Below are positions 1 to 12,278 of a stretch of 64,000 bases of DNA, in pieces (the first letter of the stretch is position 1; each line of letters begins with the position of its first letter). The notes beneath the pieces are model-generated. The model made no database searches. It saw only the letters and a program-made list of their open reading frames with translations, and was not told the DNA's origin. This stretch comes from Viola odorata (taxonomy: Eukaryota > Streptophyta > Magnoliopsida > Malpighiales > Violaceae): positions 52,736,327 through 52,800,326 of the forward strand of contig OY829539.1 in assembly GCA_963691705.1 (NCBI GenBank), written 5' to 3'. Both the position numbers and the translations under genes were made by a program.

Positions 1-415
1 AGCATGCATGATGGTTCATATGTAATGACATAAAAGTCAGTATAATTGGCATCACAAATCAGCAAATCACCGTCACCATCGGATACTAGTTCATATCGAT
101 CTCATAACATGTAACATATAGCATTGTTTCATTCTTACTCGCAAACTAACTTTCGTAACAAATGGTTATGATCTGACCACTCTAAGTGACCAGTACCTTT
201 TATCCAATTTCTAAAAATGAACTTAACTAGAAATTTTATTAAAAAGCTACTTTGATTATGAAAAATAAAATCCAAGGTCTATGATCAAGATTCTAGTGAT
301 TTATATGCTAAAAGTAAAGAAAAGAAAACATGGGTCATTCACATTTCACAATATAAGCAGGAATTGATTAAAGAACAAGAGGAATCCGAATGGGATAAGG
401 AAATAAGGGATGGAC

Positions 416-1138
416 CTCAGCAGCATAGGATTCAAAGTCAGGTCTTGAGAGGTCTTTATAAAGAGCTGCGATAATTTGGCTCTGCTTGTCGTCAAGCATT
501 TTGAGGATTGCAGACAACTGAGAGATTCTCCATTGATAACTCTTTGTCCTTCCTGATTTATAGGTTTTCCTGAGCTTATCCACCAGCAGAGCAGCCTCTT
601 CTCCGTTGATCTCAACCTTTTGTTTCTCTTCCTCTCCCGCCAATACAGAAGATAGAGATGCATAGGAACTTCTTCTTTTTCTTAATTTTAATGAAAAAAG
701 AAGGAACAGAATAAATTAAAACGGAATTACAAATTGCGAAAGAAATCAAAATGTGTACAACAAAGAAATACAGATAGTTGAGCAGAAATCAGAGAAGATT
801 ACGAGGATGAAGAGAGGATGGGTCTGGGCCTGGGCCTAGTAGCCCAGAACTGAACCGGTTGAAGTAGTTTGTGGTGGTGGTTGTTGATGGCGCTGCAGCT
901 GCCATTATCAACTGCCCTGTTTTTGTTGAGAAAATAAAAATAAATAGCATTATTAATTAATTTTCTAACCTTGCTTGTTCTTCATATTCTATGTCAGATA
1001 ATTGAGAGAAAAGAAACTAGTAATTGTTGATTAGAATTTAGAACAAGAAAAATGCATTTAAATCTGAGTTTTATGAGTAAAAAAAGCTTACTACCTCACA
1101 CTTTGGAATAGCTGAAACTGGGAGCAGATGGTTGCCAT
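416..1138 (-). CDS. ALDH3I1-like: Aldehyde dehydrogenase family 3 (ALDH3I1-like, chloroplastic), first three exons, partial
   Basis: Three exons can be assembled on the minus strand: 1138-1095, 916-803 and 680-416. All have GT-AG borders and compatible phases (2, 2, 0). The ATG at 1138 opens an exon encoding MATICSQFQLFQSV. Exons 1-2 and the start of exon 3 give about 70 residues rich in Ser, Arg and His and poor in acidic residues, as expected of a chloroplast transit peptide. Exon 3 then encodes the conserved ALDH3 N-terminus, including SGRTKSYQWRISQL and AALYKDLSRPDFES, which is closest in my memory to Arabidopsis ALDH3I1. The family oxidises aldehydes to acids with NAD(P)+ and helps detoxify stress aldehydes. 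The catalytic Cys and Glu lie in later exons beyond the left edge; intron 3 starts at 415. Acceptors at 681, 675 or 672 are all in phase, so the exact exon 3 start is uncertain. Confidence 0.87.
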
Positions 1139-3225
1139 AGTTGGAAAAAGAAGAAGCAGCAGCAGCAGCTAATAATAATTATGTAACTAATCAAGTTTGT
1201 TTTTATTAGTGTAATACATTTTTATGCACAACAAAAAAAAAGAAAATCTGAACTGAAAAGAAAGGAAGAGAGTATGGTTTTCTGGGTTGAAGAGGTTGTT
1301 GTTTGTTGTGCTCTTAATTAAGGTTTTGGGTTGGATGGCCGACCACAACACAAGACGACACATGCCACGAATCACATGCCGCTGCCACCAAACTATTCCC
1401 CCTTCTTGTACTTTTATAGTAGTAATATTTCCCTTCGATTCCGATATAATTATCGTAAAAAATAATAAATAAAAAATATTAATGATTTAAAACTGTAATA
1501 GTAAAAGTGTATTTTTATATTAAAAATTATAATTCGACAACTAAAAAAATTATCTTTTATGATAATAAAATATTTTTTATAATAATTATATCTGAACGAA
1601 GAAAATACTCGACTGAAAATGATTGATTAACAATATCAATTTACATTTATTTAAATTAATTTTGTAAATGATAAAAAAATTAGATAGTACTTTTTCCGGT
1701 AAGAAAATTAGTTGGAAAGAAAGTGAACGATTGTCTTTAAAGTTGCAATTGTCGTTTTCACAACTATATTTATTAATGTTTCTTAATTATCCAACTACTA
1801 TATCCACATTTAAACAAATTAAGATTTTTTAATTTTTACAATACGATTATTTTATAATTACGGATAAAACGGTTATTATTGTATTAATTATGAAGTAATT
1901 ATTAAGTATTATCTTTTTAATATTATTTATGAATAATTTTATTATTATCTATAAAATGTGATATTAAAAATTGAAATACGAACTAAATAACCAATTTTTT
2001 TTTTTTAAATCGACATATTTCAATTGGGTCAGCAAAGGATAATGCAGCAGCCCCTTCTGTGTAACCTGCTAATTGGCTAAAGGTGTTATTAATTTACGTT
2101 TTGTTGGTTGTGTTCCCCCCTCCCAAATTTTTAAAACTTCCCACATAGTCCTTTAAGTTTTATACTTTTTAAGGAAAATGTTATATTTTGCCCCCCAAAA
2201 TTTAATCTAATTTCGTAATGGCCTGTAAAGTTTTAATATTTCTTTTTTAATAGACCATATTTTACCTTATAAAAAAATTATTTTCCTATTCGCCTCAGAA
2301 TTTTATCAATTTGCTAAACTCAGTTAGACCAACAGGAAAAAAGGACGAGAATGCTTTTTCTTTCTTTCTTCGTCAAGTACATGAGTATACGAAGTTGAAT
2401 CTTCCAGTTTGTCAATGAAACTCGATATTTTACGTGCATATGTACTACGCGATGATTTATTGAATCTATTCACATATCACACAAACCATCATGAGCTTGT
2501 ACCCGCTGAAAACAAACAAGATCGCCTAGTGGCGTGCAGGTAGAAGAAACAAGCATTAGCACATGTTTTCTATCCACTGATGCTAAAATAGATACGATCA
2601 GTTACACCCACTTGCAGGCCTTGATGCCATTTTCAAGCTCAAGAACTATAGTTAGAACTTAGAGGTGCTTATTCTTTAAGATCGGAAGAATAAAACAAAA
2701 GTATTTGAAAATGGATAGAAATTTCCCATAGATGGGGAATATCTAATTACCTCTCTCAAACTTTCGATCAAATTCAAATAAATCTACCTGAACTATAAGA
2801 TATATGCTTCAATGACCCCCTGAAATAAATTGATTTTTCAAAACAACCCTTTTGTTAAGTTTTTCATTCAACAGGGTAATTTTAGTTTACTCCCTTCAAT
2901 TTTCGGTCAAACTCAAATACTTCCACAAAAAAAAACACTTTTAATGCATAAACTTTACTATAAATGCAATCTCCCCCTTCTGTCAAATTTTCCTTCCAAA
3001 TTGACGGATTTTTTTTCGTATTTGGCTTTATCTTCATGTACATAAATAAAAAATAAAAAATTTAAGTTGATCATAAATAAACAAACAAAAATAATAAATA
3101 TTGAAGAAAATAGATGAGTAAAAGTGAGAATAATATTTTCCATGGAAAAGAAGAGAGTGAAATATTAGATTTTTTGTAATATGAATATTGGTTTTATTGG
3201 TAATTTAAATTAATAAGGGGGATGA
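1139..3225. other. Gene-free AT-rich interval; ALDH3 5' UTR and promoter at its left end
   Basis: The first few hundred bases are the 5' UTR and promoter of the ALDH3 gene, including a short CAG run at 1155-1169. The rest is AT-rich with many short poly-A and poly-T runs. Stretches near 2110-2330 and 2755-3010 have the C-run and T-rich texture of transposon ends, but I found no matching partner end or duplication. No supportable coding region was seen. Confidence 0.6.
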
Positions 3226-3408
3226 GTGAGATGGCAGATTGTGGACAAGTGGACGACATGTTGTCTATTGATAGCCTCACTCGATACTCGAGCAGAAAGA
3301 ACGAAGCAAGAAGATTCTCAAAAGAAAAAGGAAGAAGAAGAACACAACTGTAGTAGATCCATCCTTCAGATCATCTCCTCATCTTATTCTTCCCTACATC
3401 CAGTAGAG

Positions 3409-3571
3409 GTACGTTTTTCTACTTCTGCTTTTGATGATTTGTTGGCTAAACACGAAACTAAATTTAGTAATCTTCTTTGTTCCTTTTGTTTTTGTTTCCC
3501 TTTTGCATTCATTTTCAACTCCTTAATGGTGTATAAATTCTAAAGTAACGCTTAATTACTTTATTCTGCAG
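3409..3571 (+). other. Likely 5' UTR intron of the RING-CH gene
   Basis: A GAG|GTACGT donor at 3409 and a TTCTGCAG acceptor ending at 3571 flank a T-rich segment upstream of the ATG at 3705. The flanking sequence from about 3290 reads like a UTR. This is inferred from splice-site appearance only. Confidence 0.5.
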
Positions 3572-3704
3572 TAGCAGTATCGCTGCTATTCAATTGGGTT
3601 CCTACGAATCGGGCATATCATTTGCGGCGGAGGTAATGGAGGATTAGATTGAAGTAAGATGCTTGTGGTGAGCTTGTATTAGGTTTTTGCCTCAATTTGA
3701 TGAG

Positions 3705-6700
3705 ATGGGTACCGATAATTTGCCACAAACAGTCAGTGATGAGGCTCACCGGGAATCCCCTGTCCACAGTCAACGTTCGTCTTGTAGTCTTGACAAAGAG
3801 GCTGGTATGGCAACTTGTCGTGTGTGCCAATGTGCTGAATCCGATAGAAGGGGGGATGTCGCTTTGGATTTTCTGGGTATCAGTCCTCCATTGCCGGAAC
3901 CTGATCAAAATGAGGAGCCATTGAAGCCTGAAACAACTAAAGCCTCAACAGATAATGCTTCCAGAGATTCTGGGTTGGTTGAGTTCATTAGCCCTGAAGG
4001 AGAAGTTTTCATTTGCAGTATGGATTTAGAAATGGGTCGATTTCCTCAACAAGACTCATTACTTGAACTTGGATGCTCCTGCAAAAATGATCTAGCTCTA
4101 GTACACTATGCTTGTGCTCTCAAGTGGTTTGTTAGCCATGGATCCACTGTCTGTGAAATCTGTGGGCAGTCTGCAACAAATATCAGGACTGCAGATGTCA
4201 AAAAAGTTGTCCTTGCTTTGAAGGATTACGAAACATTAAGGGAGAGAACTGTCATTGGGCATCCCAATCCTTCCCAGGTTGCTACAGATTCCTCTGTAGA
4301 TCCCGATGCCATTGCCGCTATTAGAAGACAACGGCTTAGTGAAATTTCATTGTGGTTTAGTACACACCGCAATAGTAATTATAATAATTCTGCTGCAGTT
4401 TCACAGGTTGTTTCTGAACAACCTCTGAGTACTGTTACTGAAGATAATCTCCCTTCCGAGCACCCTGCAACCAAGTGGGCTGTAGAGGGCACTGGGATTT
4501 TGCTTGCCACTGGGCTTCTTACTGTTACACTAGCATGGCTCATTGCTCCCCGAGTTGGAAAGGTATACTGAACGTTTTTCAGATTGAGTTCTTAAAGTTA
4601 TGCATGTGTCATTGTTACTCCTACTTTTCAAGTGTTCCAGTAGTGATGGAAGCTGCATAGCTGTATCCATTTTTATTGTTTATTTTTCATGATGCCTCTG
4701 AAGACTAATTGAGCATGCAATAGCTTTGTTTCCGTATCCAATTCCGTCCTCCCTCCATATTGCATAATAATGAAATTCATGATTGGATGAGTGACTTCCA
4801 TCTCTTCCCTGTACATGATTGAGACAGCTCTTTTGTAACTTCTTTGTTGTATTTCTTTGGATGAAAATGTTTTCTGCATTGAAGTTTTGCCATCACTAGT
4901 GTTCAAAACTTTGTTAGAGCCTTCTCATACCTGCTTCATATTTTTACAGTATTTGGTTGAAGCTTTCGAGAATCCTGAAATATACTAGTAAACATGTTTT
5001 TGGTATGTTTGATTTGACTGATTTGGCTTATAAATGCAGAAAACTGCCAGAAATGGTCTTCATATTCTTCTTGGAGGCATTTGTGCTTTAACAGTTGTGG
5101 TCTTTTTTCGCTTTGTAAGTAATTTTATTCTGTTCTTCATTATTCTTGCCTATACATTACATAGTATCATTCAGATGCTTCCTAATCCATAATCTAAACT
5201 GATAGGCCCTCATGGAATCAAAAGTTTAATAGAAGCATTAAATAATGAATCCTATTTCCATGCAGGATGTGGGCATTTTTCTTTTAGATGTAGTGTTGCT
5301 GTACTTGATTAACAGGAATCTGGAAATTGGTTGATAAACTGATGCGGAGCCTAGATGGGGTTTAAAGTCTAGTTTGTTGAAAGAAAATGAAAAACTTATT
5401 GAAGCTTCGTGATGTGTCCTAGGGTTGTGGGGTCCCTTCAGGACAATGTACAGTCGCTGTTGTTGTCCGAACACACCACCATTCATCTCCTCCTCTCAAG
5501 GAGTCAATTTAGAGGTTTAGTAGGTAGGAAGTATCTTCATTTTTCAGATATCCTGGAAAAAAGTGTGGCATAATGTTTCTTTTTAACTCATCATTAGACG
5601 TGCCATGTTTTTTTCCCTTGGTTTCCCTAATCGTGGCTCCTATTTCAACTGGGTTAAGAAGATGGATAATCTGTTGCTCTTTTGACAGACGTCAGATAAT
5701 AATATCTAGAGGATTCTCCTACCATTACAAAAAAAGTAACCTTTTAGTTATTTAAGAAAGAATTGTGACTGCCATTCTTTGTAGGTGAAATGGCTTGGGA
5801 AACCCTATTGGTAACTAACTGGGTTTTAGCCCTTCAGTTCCTTTACAATATACTTGATTAGGTAGATGCCATCTTTTGTAGTTTGCGTAAATTGAGCTCA
5901 TTACATAGGATACTCTGGGAAAATTGGCTAAGGTTTTGGTCTGGTCTCTATAGTTGTAGTTGGGAATAGAGTTGTTGAACATTTGTGCATCAAATAGATG
6001 CTGGAATGTCAGATTCTGATTACCAGAATTTTCCAGGCAACGTGGGAATTTGGATCCCTCTTATGTTTTTTTTGAGTTTCTGAGTTGTAAATGATGACTT
6101 TGTGTGCTTAGGGTCTTGTCAAACTTTGCACACGTGCTAGCCTTTTCTTTCCCACCTTTTCTGATTCAAAAGTGTAAAGGGAGAAAAGGACAAAGAATAA
6201 GTGTTTCATAAGAACAAAGAAAAGAGAATGTGGAGAGCTTTGTGTATTCTCAACTACAGATAAAACTACTGAACACTCCACTCTGGCAGCTTGTCTTTTT
6301 CCTTTTCCAATAAAGTCTGACTCATATCCCTATTGCGAGCGAAAGACAACTCGGACTTGAGGTAAAATCTAAGACTCTTAAACCCCAACAAACATTAGAC
6401 TTTGCTCCTACCGAACTATCACTTTTTCCATGCGAGGAAACTGCAGACCTTGTCTTTTGTACCTAGTTGAATTTTTTTAATTACACATACATAACCTGCA
6501 AGTAAAAGCCAATCAGTCCTAAGCTAGTTATGAATGTAGCTTGAAGACTAGTCTGGGGGCTTGTGCAACAATACTAAAAGTTGTGAAAACTTAAAAACAT
6601 GTAAATATCTACTATAATGTTCATTTATTAATTTCTTGGCTGAATCAGTAATGTTAAAAATTGATTTTGGTGAACATGTGGTTTTCCGTCATTTTGTTAT

Positions 6701-7198
6701 TGTAGTAGTTTCTGTTGAGTGAAAAGAAAAAAGTTGATGAAATTGCATTTTCCTTTAAACTTAAAAACTAGGGGAAGCAAAGTTCAATTCAAGAATTCCT
6801 TTACATACAATCATTGTGAATTCTCCTAGATTGATAGCTTAAGCTTATACCTGTAGCGTATGATCCATTGCTTATAGGATGACCTTACGCATTTTGCTAA
6901 ATCTGAATTCTTAATTTGGTTTTGTTTTGTGCTATAGATTATAGTCCACCCCTTAACCTAGCTATAGTTCTTGAGCTTGAATTATGACACTTGCTTCAAG
7001 GCCTACAGTGTAAACATATTTGCTTTAGTATCAGCGGAAGAAAGCAAGCGCTAATGATTGTTTTCTTTTCAAAACTTGCAGTTTGTGCTCACAAGAATAA
7101 GATATGGACCTGCACGCTACTGGGCGATCTTGTTTGTCTTCTGGTTTCTTGTGTTTGGTATTTGGGCGTCACGAACTCATGGTGCCCATACAACATAA
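3705..7198 (+). CDS. RING-CH (RINGv, MARCH-type) membrane E3 ubiquitin ligase
   Basis: Exons are 3705-4562, 5040-5114 and 7082-7198, all phase 0, giving 349 residues. The ATG at 3705 is chosen because the frame upstream has no other ATG. Near residue 28 the protein has CRVCQCAES, followed by an insert of about 90 residues, then CSCKNDLALVHYACALKWF and CEIC. This is the C4HC3 pattern of RING-CH fingers, which bind two zinc ions and recruit E2 enzymes. Hydrophobic segments follow: one at the end of exon 1 (GTGILLATGLLTVTLAWLIA), one in exon 2 (HILLGGICALTVVVFF) and one in exon 3 (YWAILFVFWFLVFGIW). It is therefore a membrane-anchored ligase of unknown substrate. Intron 2 is about 2 kb. The long insert between the first and second cysteine pairs is unusual compared with compact MARCH fingers. 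Confidence 0.88.
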
Positions 7199-8079
7199 AT
7201 ATGCCTTTTGGTATGTCATTATTGATTATTGAATGTATTTTTCCTCCATGGGCTGCAACAATCTAAAATGGAGTTCTGTAGAACTCAATTATATATGGTA
7301 ACATTCATGAGTATCTTATTTATTTATTTATTTTCGTCTTAATGATTATTTTGTTAATGTTTTTTGGGGTATACTAGCTCGTGATGGTTTGCAGAGAGTG
7401 AGCAGGAAGCCCTTTGTTTGGTCATGTCTAATTTGGAAGTCAAGTGTATTTCTTCATCATTACTTAGTGTAAGATGGGCCTAAAGTATCGAGTTGATTGA
7501 CAAATTGGAAGATTCAACTTTCTATACTCGTGTTCTCTTTGTTCTTTCGATAGGAGACAAGTTCCTTGAGGCATGGTGGGATCTTAAATGGTTTTTTTTT
7601 GGTAGAAGAAAAATGACAATAGCAACGCTAAAGGCAATCGTGAATGAGAAAACCCATACCTAAACTCATTTATTTATTATATTTCCATTTGAATTAAATG
7701 TATATTATGTTAAGTTAATATAATAGACACATTTGCTCTCATTATGAATCATCAAGCATTTATAAAATTGAAATCTCTTTCAAAATTAAATTTATATAAA
7801 ATACATATAGGTGTCATTTGTGAAATAATGATCGCTATATTTCATCTAGTTGAAAAAATAATTTAAAAATAAGTTTCATCGGAATAAAATTAGACAAAAA
7901 AACATTAAAGTCCGAAAATAATCGGAATAGCAATATTTTATTTTCTTAAATAGTAAAAGATTCCACTTGGTCGTTGAATGAAAAATCTATTTTATCGTTT
8001 TGTGTTGGGCCTTTGGAGATTTCTTTCGTGTCTCTCAAGTCTCTCCCGTTCTATGGTTTTAGGGTTTTGCTGGTTTTAG
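7199..8079. other. Intergenic region between RING-CH and DUF632 genes
   Basis: It contains the 3' UTR of the RING-CH gene and the promoter and leader of the DUF630/DUF632 gene, with AT-rich sequence between. No coding or repeat structure was recognised. Confidence 0.6.
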
Positions 8080-10644
8080 ATGGGCACTACCGTGTCAAAA
8101 GCTGGTGGTAATTCGAAATTGATTAATCTATGCAGGGAAAGGAAGAACTTGATTAAAGCTGCAGTTAATTGTCGTTACCATCTGGTTTCAGCCCATGTTC
8201 TGTATTTCCAATCCTTACTAGAGATGGGAAAGGGGCTCGGCCAATTCGTAGAGGAAGACTTAATCTTTATTGTCGATCCTGATTCATCACGTAATCAGTC
8301 CTCAGATGGGACTTCACACCTGAAATCTACTTCCATGGATTCCGATTCTCATCAGGATTCTTCTGTTGGTTCAAGATCCGATTCTGATTCAGAATCTTGT
8401 TCAGGATTTTGTAGGTCCAATACATGTACAGAAAAAGCGTGCCCAGATTGTGATTGCGAGTGGTCAATGGATCAGGAGCAAGATTGTGAGTCAACTAGTG
8501 TTTATGCTAAGAAAATTCCTAAACAAGATGGCAGGCATGTTCCAATTGTCGACACTAGGTTCATTAGGGATGACAGTTTACCGGATGATTTGAAAATCAA
8601 TGATGTGAATGTTCCTGGCGCAAACACGGGTATTGCTCACATTGATGACTTTTGGTTTCCTGAGAATGATACTATACAGGATTGGTTGCGTTACGGTCAG
8701 AAACCATCTGTTGCTGATCCTCCTCCTAATCCTGAGGCAGAACAAGAGGCAGAGCACTCTGCTTGGGAATTCCTGAACCCGTTCAAAGTTGAGCCGGAAA
8801 ATGTATCTCCTAATTATGATGATTTGGATTTCCTGAGAAAGGTGAGGGAGGAGGAAGGAATTCCTGATTTAGAAGAACATACTGATCACGAGCCATATTA
8901 TTCAGATGCGAGGAGAGTATCCGAGCAAATGAAATCAGAGGAGAAAAGTGCGACGAGTGGTTTGGGGAGTAAGGAAAAGAAAGATGACAATGAAGAAGTA
9001 GATGAAAGAAAGGAAAATGAGATCAATACCGACACAGATGTAGAACACGTGGAGGTGGGTTTTGGTGATGATTCTTGGGAATTGATGATAACGGAACGCA
9101 ACCACACAAATCAGAATTCGTGTGAAAGTGATCCTCAGGAATTGGTGAAGGAAATCAGGAATGCATTTGAGGAAGCTTCTAACTATGGAAAAGAAGTGTC
9201 TTTCCTGCTCGAGGAGTGGAAGGTACCTTATAAGTCCAAGGCTGCCAAAGTTAAAGGTATTCATTCCTACTGGAAAAGAGATTTAGTGTTCAATGATTGA
9301 TTCCTTTTTCAAGAAAATTTCAAGTTTTTGTTATATTTGCAGAATTTGCCACTATTCTGATGTGTTCACGGCGCCACATCTACACGTTAAGCAGAGCCTA
9401 TGCTTCACAGAAAAACAAATATGCCAACATTATCGGCAAGAATTGTCGCGAAGATGGTCACACAAGATTAGGTGACTTATCTTCCACTTTGGACACACTG
9501 TCCGAATGGGAAAAGAAACTTTATGAGGAGGTTAAGGTATGATATTCGACATTAAATAACTTTTGCAGGTTAGAATTAAAATGGTGACTGTTAACTAATC
9601 CTAACATTAAAGTGATATTTGATTATCTTCAGGAGGAGGAGAACCTGAGGATCCTTTATAATAAAGAGTGGAAGAGGCTAAAAGGACTAGACGATGCGGG
9701 TGGCGAGTGGAGTGATATTGATAGGAGTCACGCTTCAGTTACAACCTTGCTTTCAGAAATCAACAATGTGGTCACTGCAATTGTCACAATATCAGAAAGA
9801 CTCCACAACATAATAGAGCTGGAGTTGCAGTCACAAGTTGAGGAATTGATCAAAGGGTATGTATATGCAATAATATGTATGTGACATCGTTAAAAGGATT
9901 CATAGAAGCAAAAAAACATGATTGATTCAGATGATTTCGGTTAAATCTCGTTCTTCATATGTGTTTTGCAGATTGAGTAGGATGTGGGAGGAAGTGACCA
10001 AGTTGCACCAGAATCAATTGGAGGCAATGATTGGTGCTTTAAGTACTAATTGTGGCAGTTATGTAAGGATACGAGCAGGATCAACCTTAAAAGCTGCTAA
10101 AAGATTAGAGAAAGCGAGCCGCCTTTGGGCTGCAAGATTTAGTTGCTATGTTGAAACCCAGAAAGATTTTGCAAACTTGTTGAACAATTGGCTTCTTGGG
10201 TACAAAAATATATCAGAAGAGAGCAGCAGGGAAAATCCTCCTCCTGCTCGACCACCTGTTTTTATGTTCTGTAATGATTGGTCTAATGCAATCGGAAACA
10301 TATCAGGAGATGGTGTGCAAATGGCTATTCTTGGTTTTGCAGAAACCTTGAGACATCTGCAAGAGAAGCAAAAGGAAGAATCCAAGGAGAGGAAGGAAAT
10401 GGAGGAGATTTTGAAGGGGAATGGGGAAATTAGTACCCATAGTTATATGTGTGTTAGAAAGAAGAAGAGGTCATTCGAGGAGCAAAGAGAGAGGCATCTA
10501 GAGAGCATTAAAATGGCTAATTTTGCTGCTTCTAATTGTTTAGCAATTGGTTTGCCTCCCATTTTTCAGAATTTGGAGACCTTTTGCCTACAGAATTTGG
10601 AGGCTTACGAGAAAGTCAGATTTCGAAATGAAAGTGATACATGA
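8080..10644 (+). CDS. DUF630/DUF632 protein (NRG2 / APSR1-like)
   Basis: Four exons, 8080-9256, 9343-9536, 9633-9856 and 9972-10644, join in phase to 755 residues. The N-terminus MGTTVSKAGG begins with a myristoylation-type MG and continues into the DUF630 motif (LCRERKNLIKAAVNCRYHLVSAHVLYFQSL). A long acidic, Ser-rich linker follows. DUF632 starts near residue 350 (ELVKEIRNAFEEAS) and runs through the coiled-coil-rich C-terminus (SEWEKKLYEEVK, EEENLRILYNKEWKRLKGLD, RMWEEVTKLHQNQLEAMIG). Members include nitrate regulatory protein NRG2 and APSR1, implicated in nutrient signalling and root growth; the biochemical role is not settled. The frame is open across all exons and the lengths fit the family, so this copy looks functional. 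Which subfamily it belongs to cannot be decided here. Confidence 0.9.
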
Positions 10645-12003
10645 TTTTGTCTATTCTTCCGTCTTCTTGAGTGTTCTTCTTCCCTTTCTGATAGAATACT
10701 ATTTTTAATATTGTTTTGCACATTAAGTTTGAAAGTTTTATACAAAGGAGCATTTGAATCCCACCAACAATTAGAGTTGGAAAAAAACTAGTTACTTAAA
10801 AAAATCTCATATACTTTTAAATTAACCCTATAATTGTCGTTTTTAATATTTCTAAATGTTAATTAAATTCAAAACAAATGGTAAAAGGAATTGAAAAAGA
10901 AAATTGAAAATTGGAGAGAAAATGTATCAAATATGTTAGAGAGTACCCTAATGAAAAAGGTTGGTTTAATTTTTTTCTTTTTTCTTTTTGTTTCATTTTC
11001 GTCATTATTTCTTTAGTACTTAACTCACATGCTCCCTATATAGTGTTTAGTGTTTATTACAATTTTTTCCAATTTGTATATATTGTCGCAATTCTTTGAA
11101 ATTTGTTCTAAATTTATTAACCATTAAAAAGAACAAAATAGCAACTTTCAATAAACAATAGATTGCCAATACAAGTTTTATAAGTTAATAGGCTAAAGTG
11201 ATTTTTTTTTAAACTATAGGCTTTTATTTATGAGTTGAATTTTACAAAATTTTCTATTACAACTATTATAATTTAACAACTTGTAATATAACTATAATTT
11301 TTAAAAATTTACCATTTTAATCTTTTTATTGGTTAAAAAATTCAAAGAATGGTAAAGCTGCAAAAGGTTATAAAAATTGGAAGGAAAATGTAATAAGAAT
11401 GGTTGAGTCCAAGGAAAAAGTAATGAGAAGAATTGAAAAACAAAAAAAACATATTTTTCTTTACAATTTTTTATTATTTTATTTGAATTTATTAACTATT
11501 AGAAATGCTAAAGCTGTAATTTTTAGAAAATTATAAGATTTATTTTATACATTTAAAAATAGGGATAAAACAATCGCAACCTTTAACTATTTGTTTGTTT
11601 AATGACCCCCTAAATTTATAAATATTAGTCAAATCACCCCATACCATTAAAAAAATATGACGTGTTAGTAACTCCGTTAAAAAAAAATTACAACATCAAC
11701 GAAAATGTGACAACTTTGCTGACGTGACAACTTTTTTAACACTAAGAAGATAATTAAACAAAAAATAGTTGATGAAGTGATTAATTATAATATTAAAATT
11801 TAGGGTTGTGTTTTAGACTCTCACTCTGTGATATGAAGAGATGTTTATCAAAATAAAAATGGAATCGTCCTGAATTAACCCTAAACCAACCTAGATAATA
11901 TAAAATATACAAGTTGAAAGTAAAAGATAAAAAAGAAAATGACTGGTACTCGACAAATGAAAATGAAAAATGCAAAAAAGAGAAGAGAGAGACGAGCTAC
12001 TGC
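10645..12003. other. AT-rich intergenic region
   Basis: It holds the DUF632 3' flank and the upstream region of the small secreted-peptide gene. Poly-A and poly-T rich sequence dominates. Around 11575-11760 there is a stretch with short C runs resembling a transposon end, but no paired end was found. Confidence 0.5.
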
Positions 12004-12011
12004 TATAAATA
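12004..12011 (+). promoter_or_regulatory. TATA box (TATAAATA) of the small peptide gene
   Basis: A canonical TATAAATA lies 95 bases upstream of the ATG at 12099, with leader-like A-rich sequence between them. Confidence 0.65.
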
Positions 12012-12098
12012 GAGGGCGAGGAAGGGGGTAGTAAGCACCCATCTTCAAAGCTTCAAAGAAAAAACACAAGCAAAGCTTTTAATTACAACTTTTAAGCA

Positions 12099-12278
12099 AT
12101 GGAGATGAAGAAGATGATTGTTGGGTTTTTGGTGATCGCCGCCTTTGCTCTTCCAGCCTTTGCAACCGTTGAGAAAGATTTCATCACTCCTGAAGGCATT
12201 AAGATGGCTTTCGGGAAGGTGAATCTCAATTTGGACGAGGAAACCATTAGTGCTCCTCATCGAAGAAGCACTCCTTAA
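12099..12278 (+). CDS. Small putative secreted peptide, 59 aa
   Basis: A TATA box precedes an ATG that opens 59 residues. They start MEMKKMIVGFLVIAAFALPA, which is a clear signal peptide with likely cleavage after AFA near residue 23. The remainder, TVEKDFITPEGIKMAFGKVN and on to the stop, is hydrophilic and lacks cysteine. I do not recognise the family. The frame one base over stays open past the stop to about 12418 and encodes a stretch including ALLKHSNFNALGGS, IPCGH and GRAC with two cysteines. A frameshift may therefore have truncated a longer peptide precursor. The alternative is that the 59-residue form is the real product. Confidence 0.5.
   Translation: MEMKKMIVGFLVIAAFALPAFATVEKDFITPEGIKMAFGKVNLNLDEETISAPHRRSTP

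Noticed and set aside
2040..3020. Possible transposon termini in the ALDH3/RING-CH spacer
   Set aside because: Texture resembles element ends, but no paired inverted repeat, target duplication or coding sequence could be found.
10911..11099. 62-aa plus-strand ORF after the DUF632 gene
   Set aside because: Phe/Ile-rich translation of AT-rich DNA with no supporting signal.
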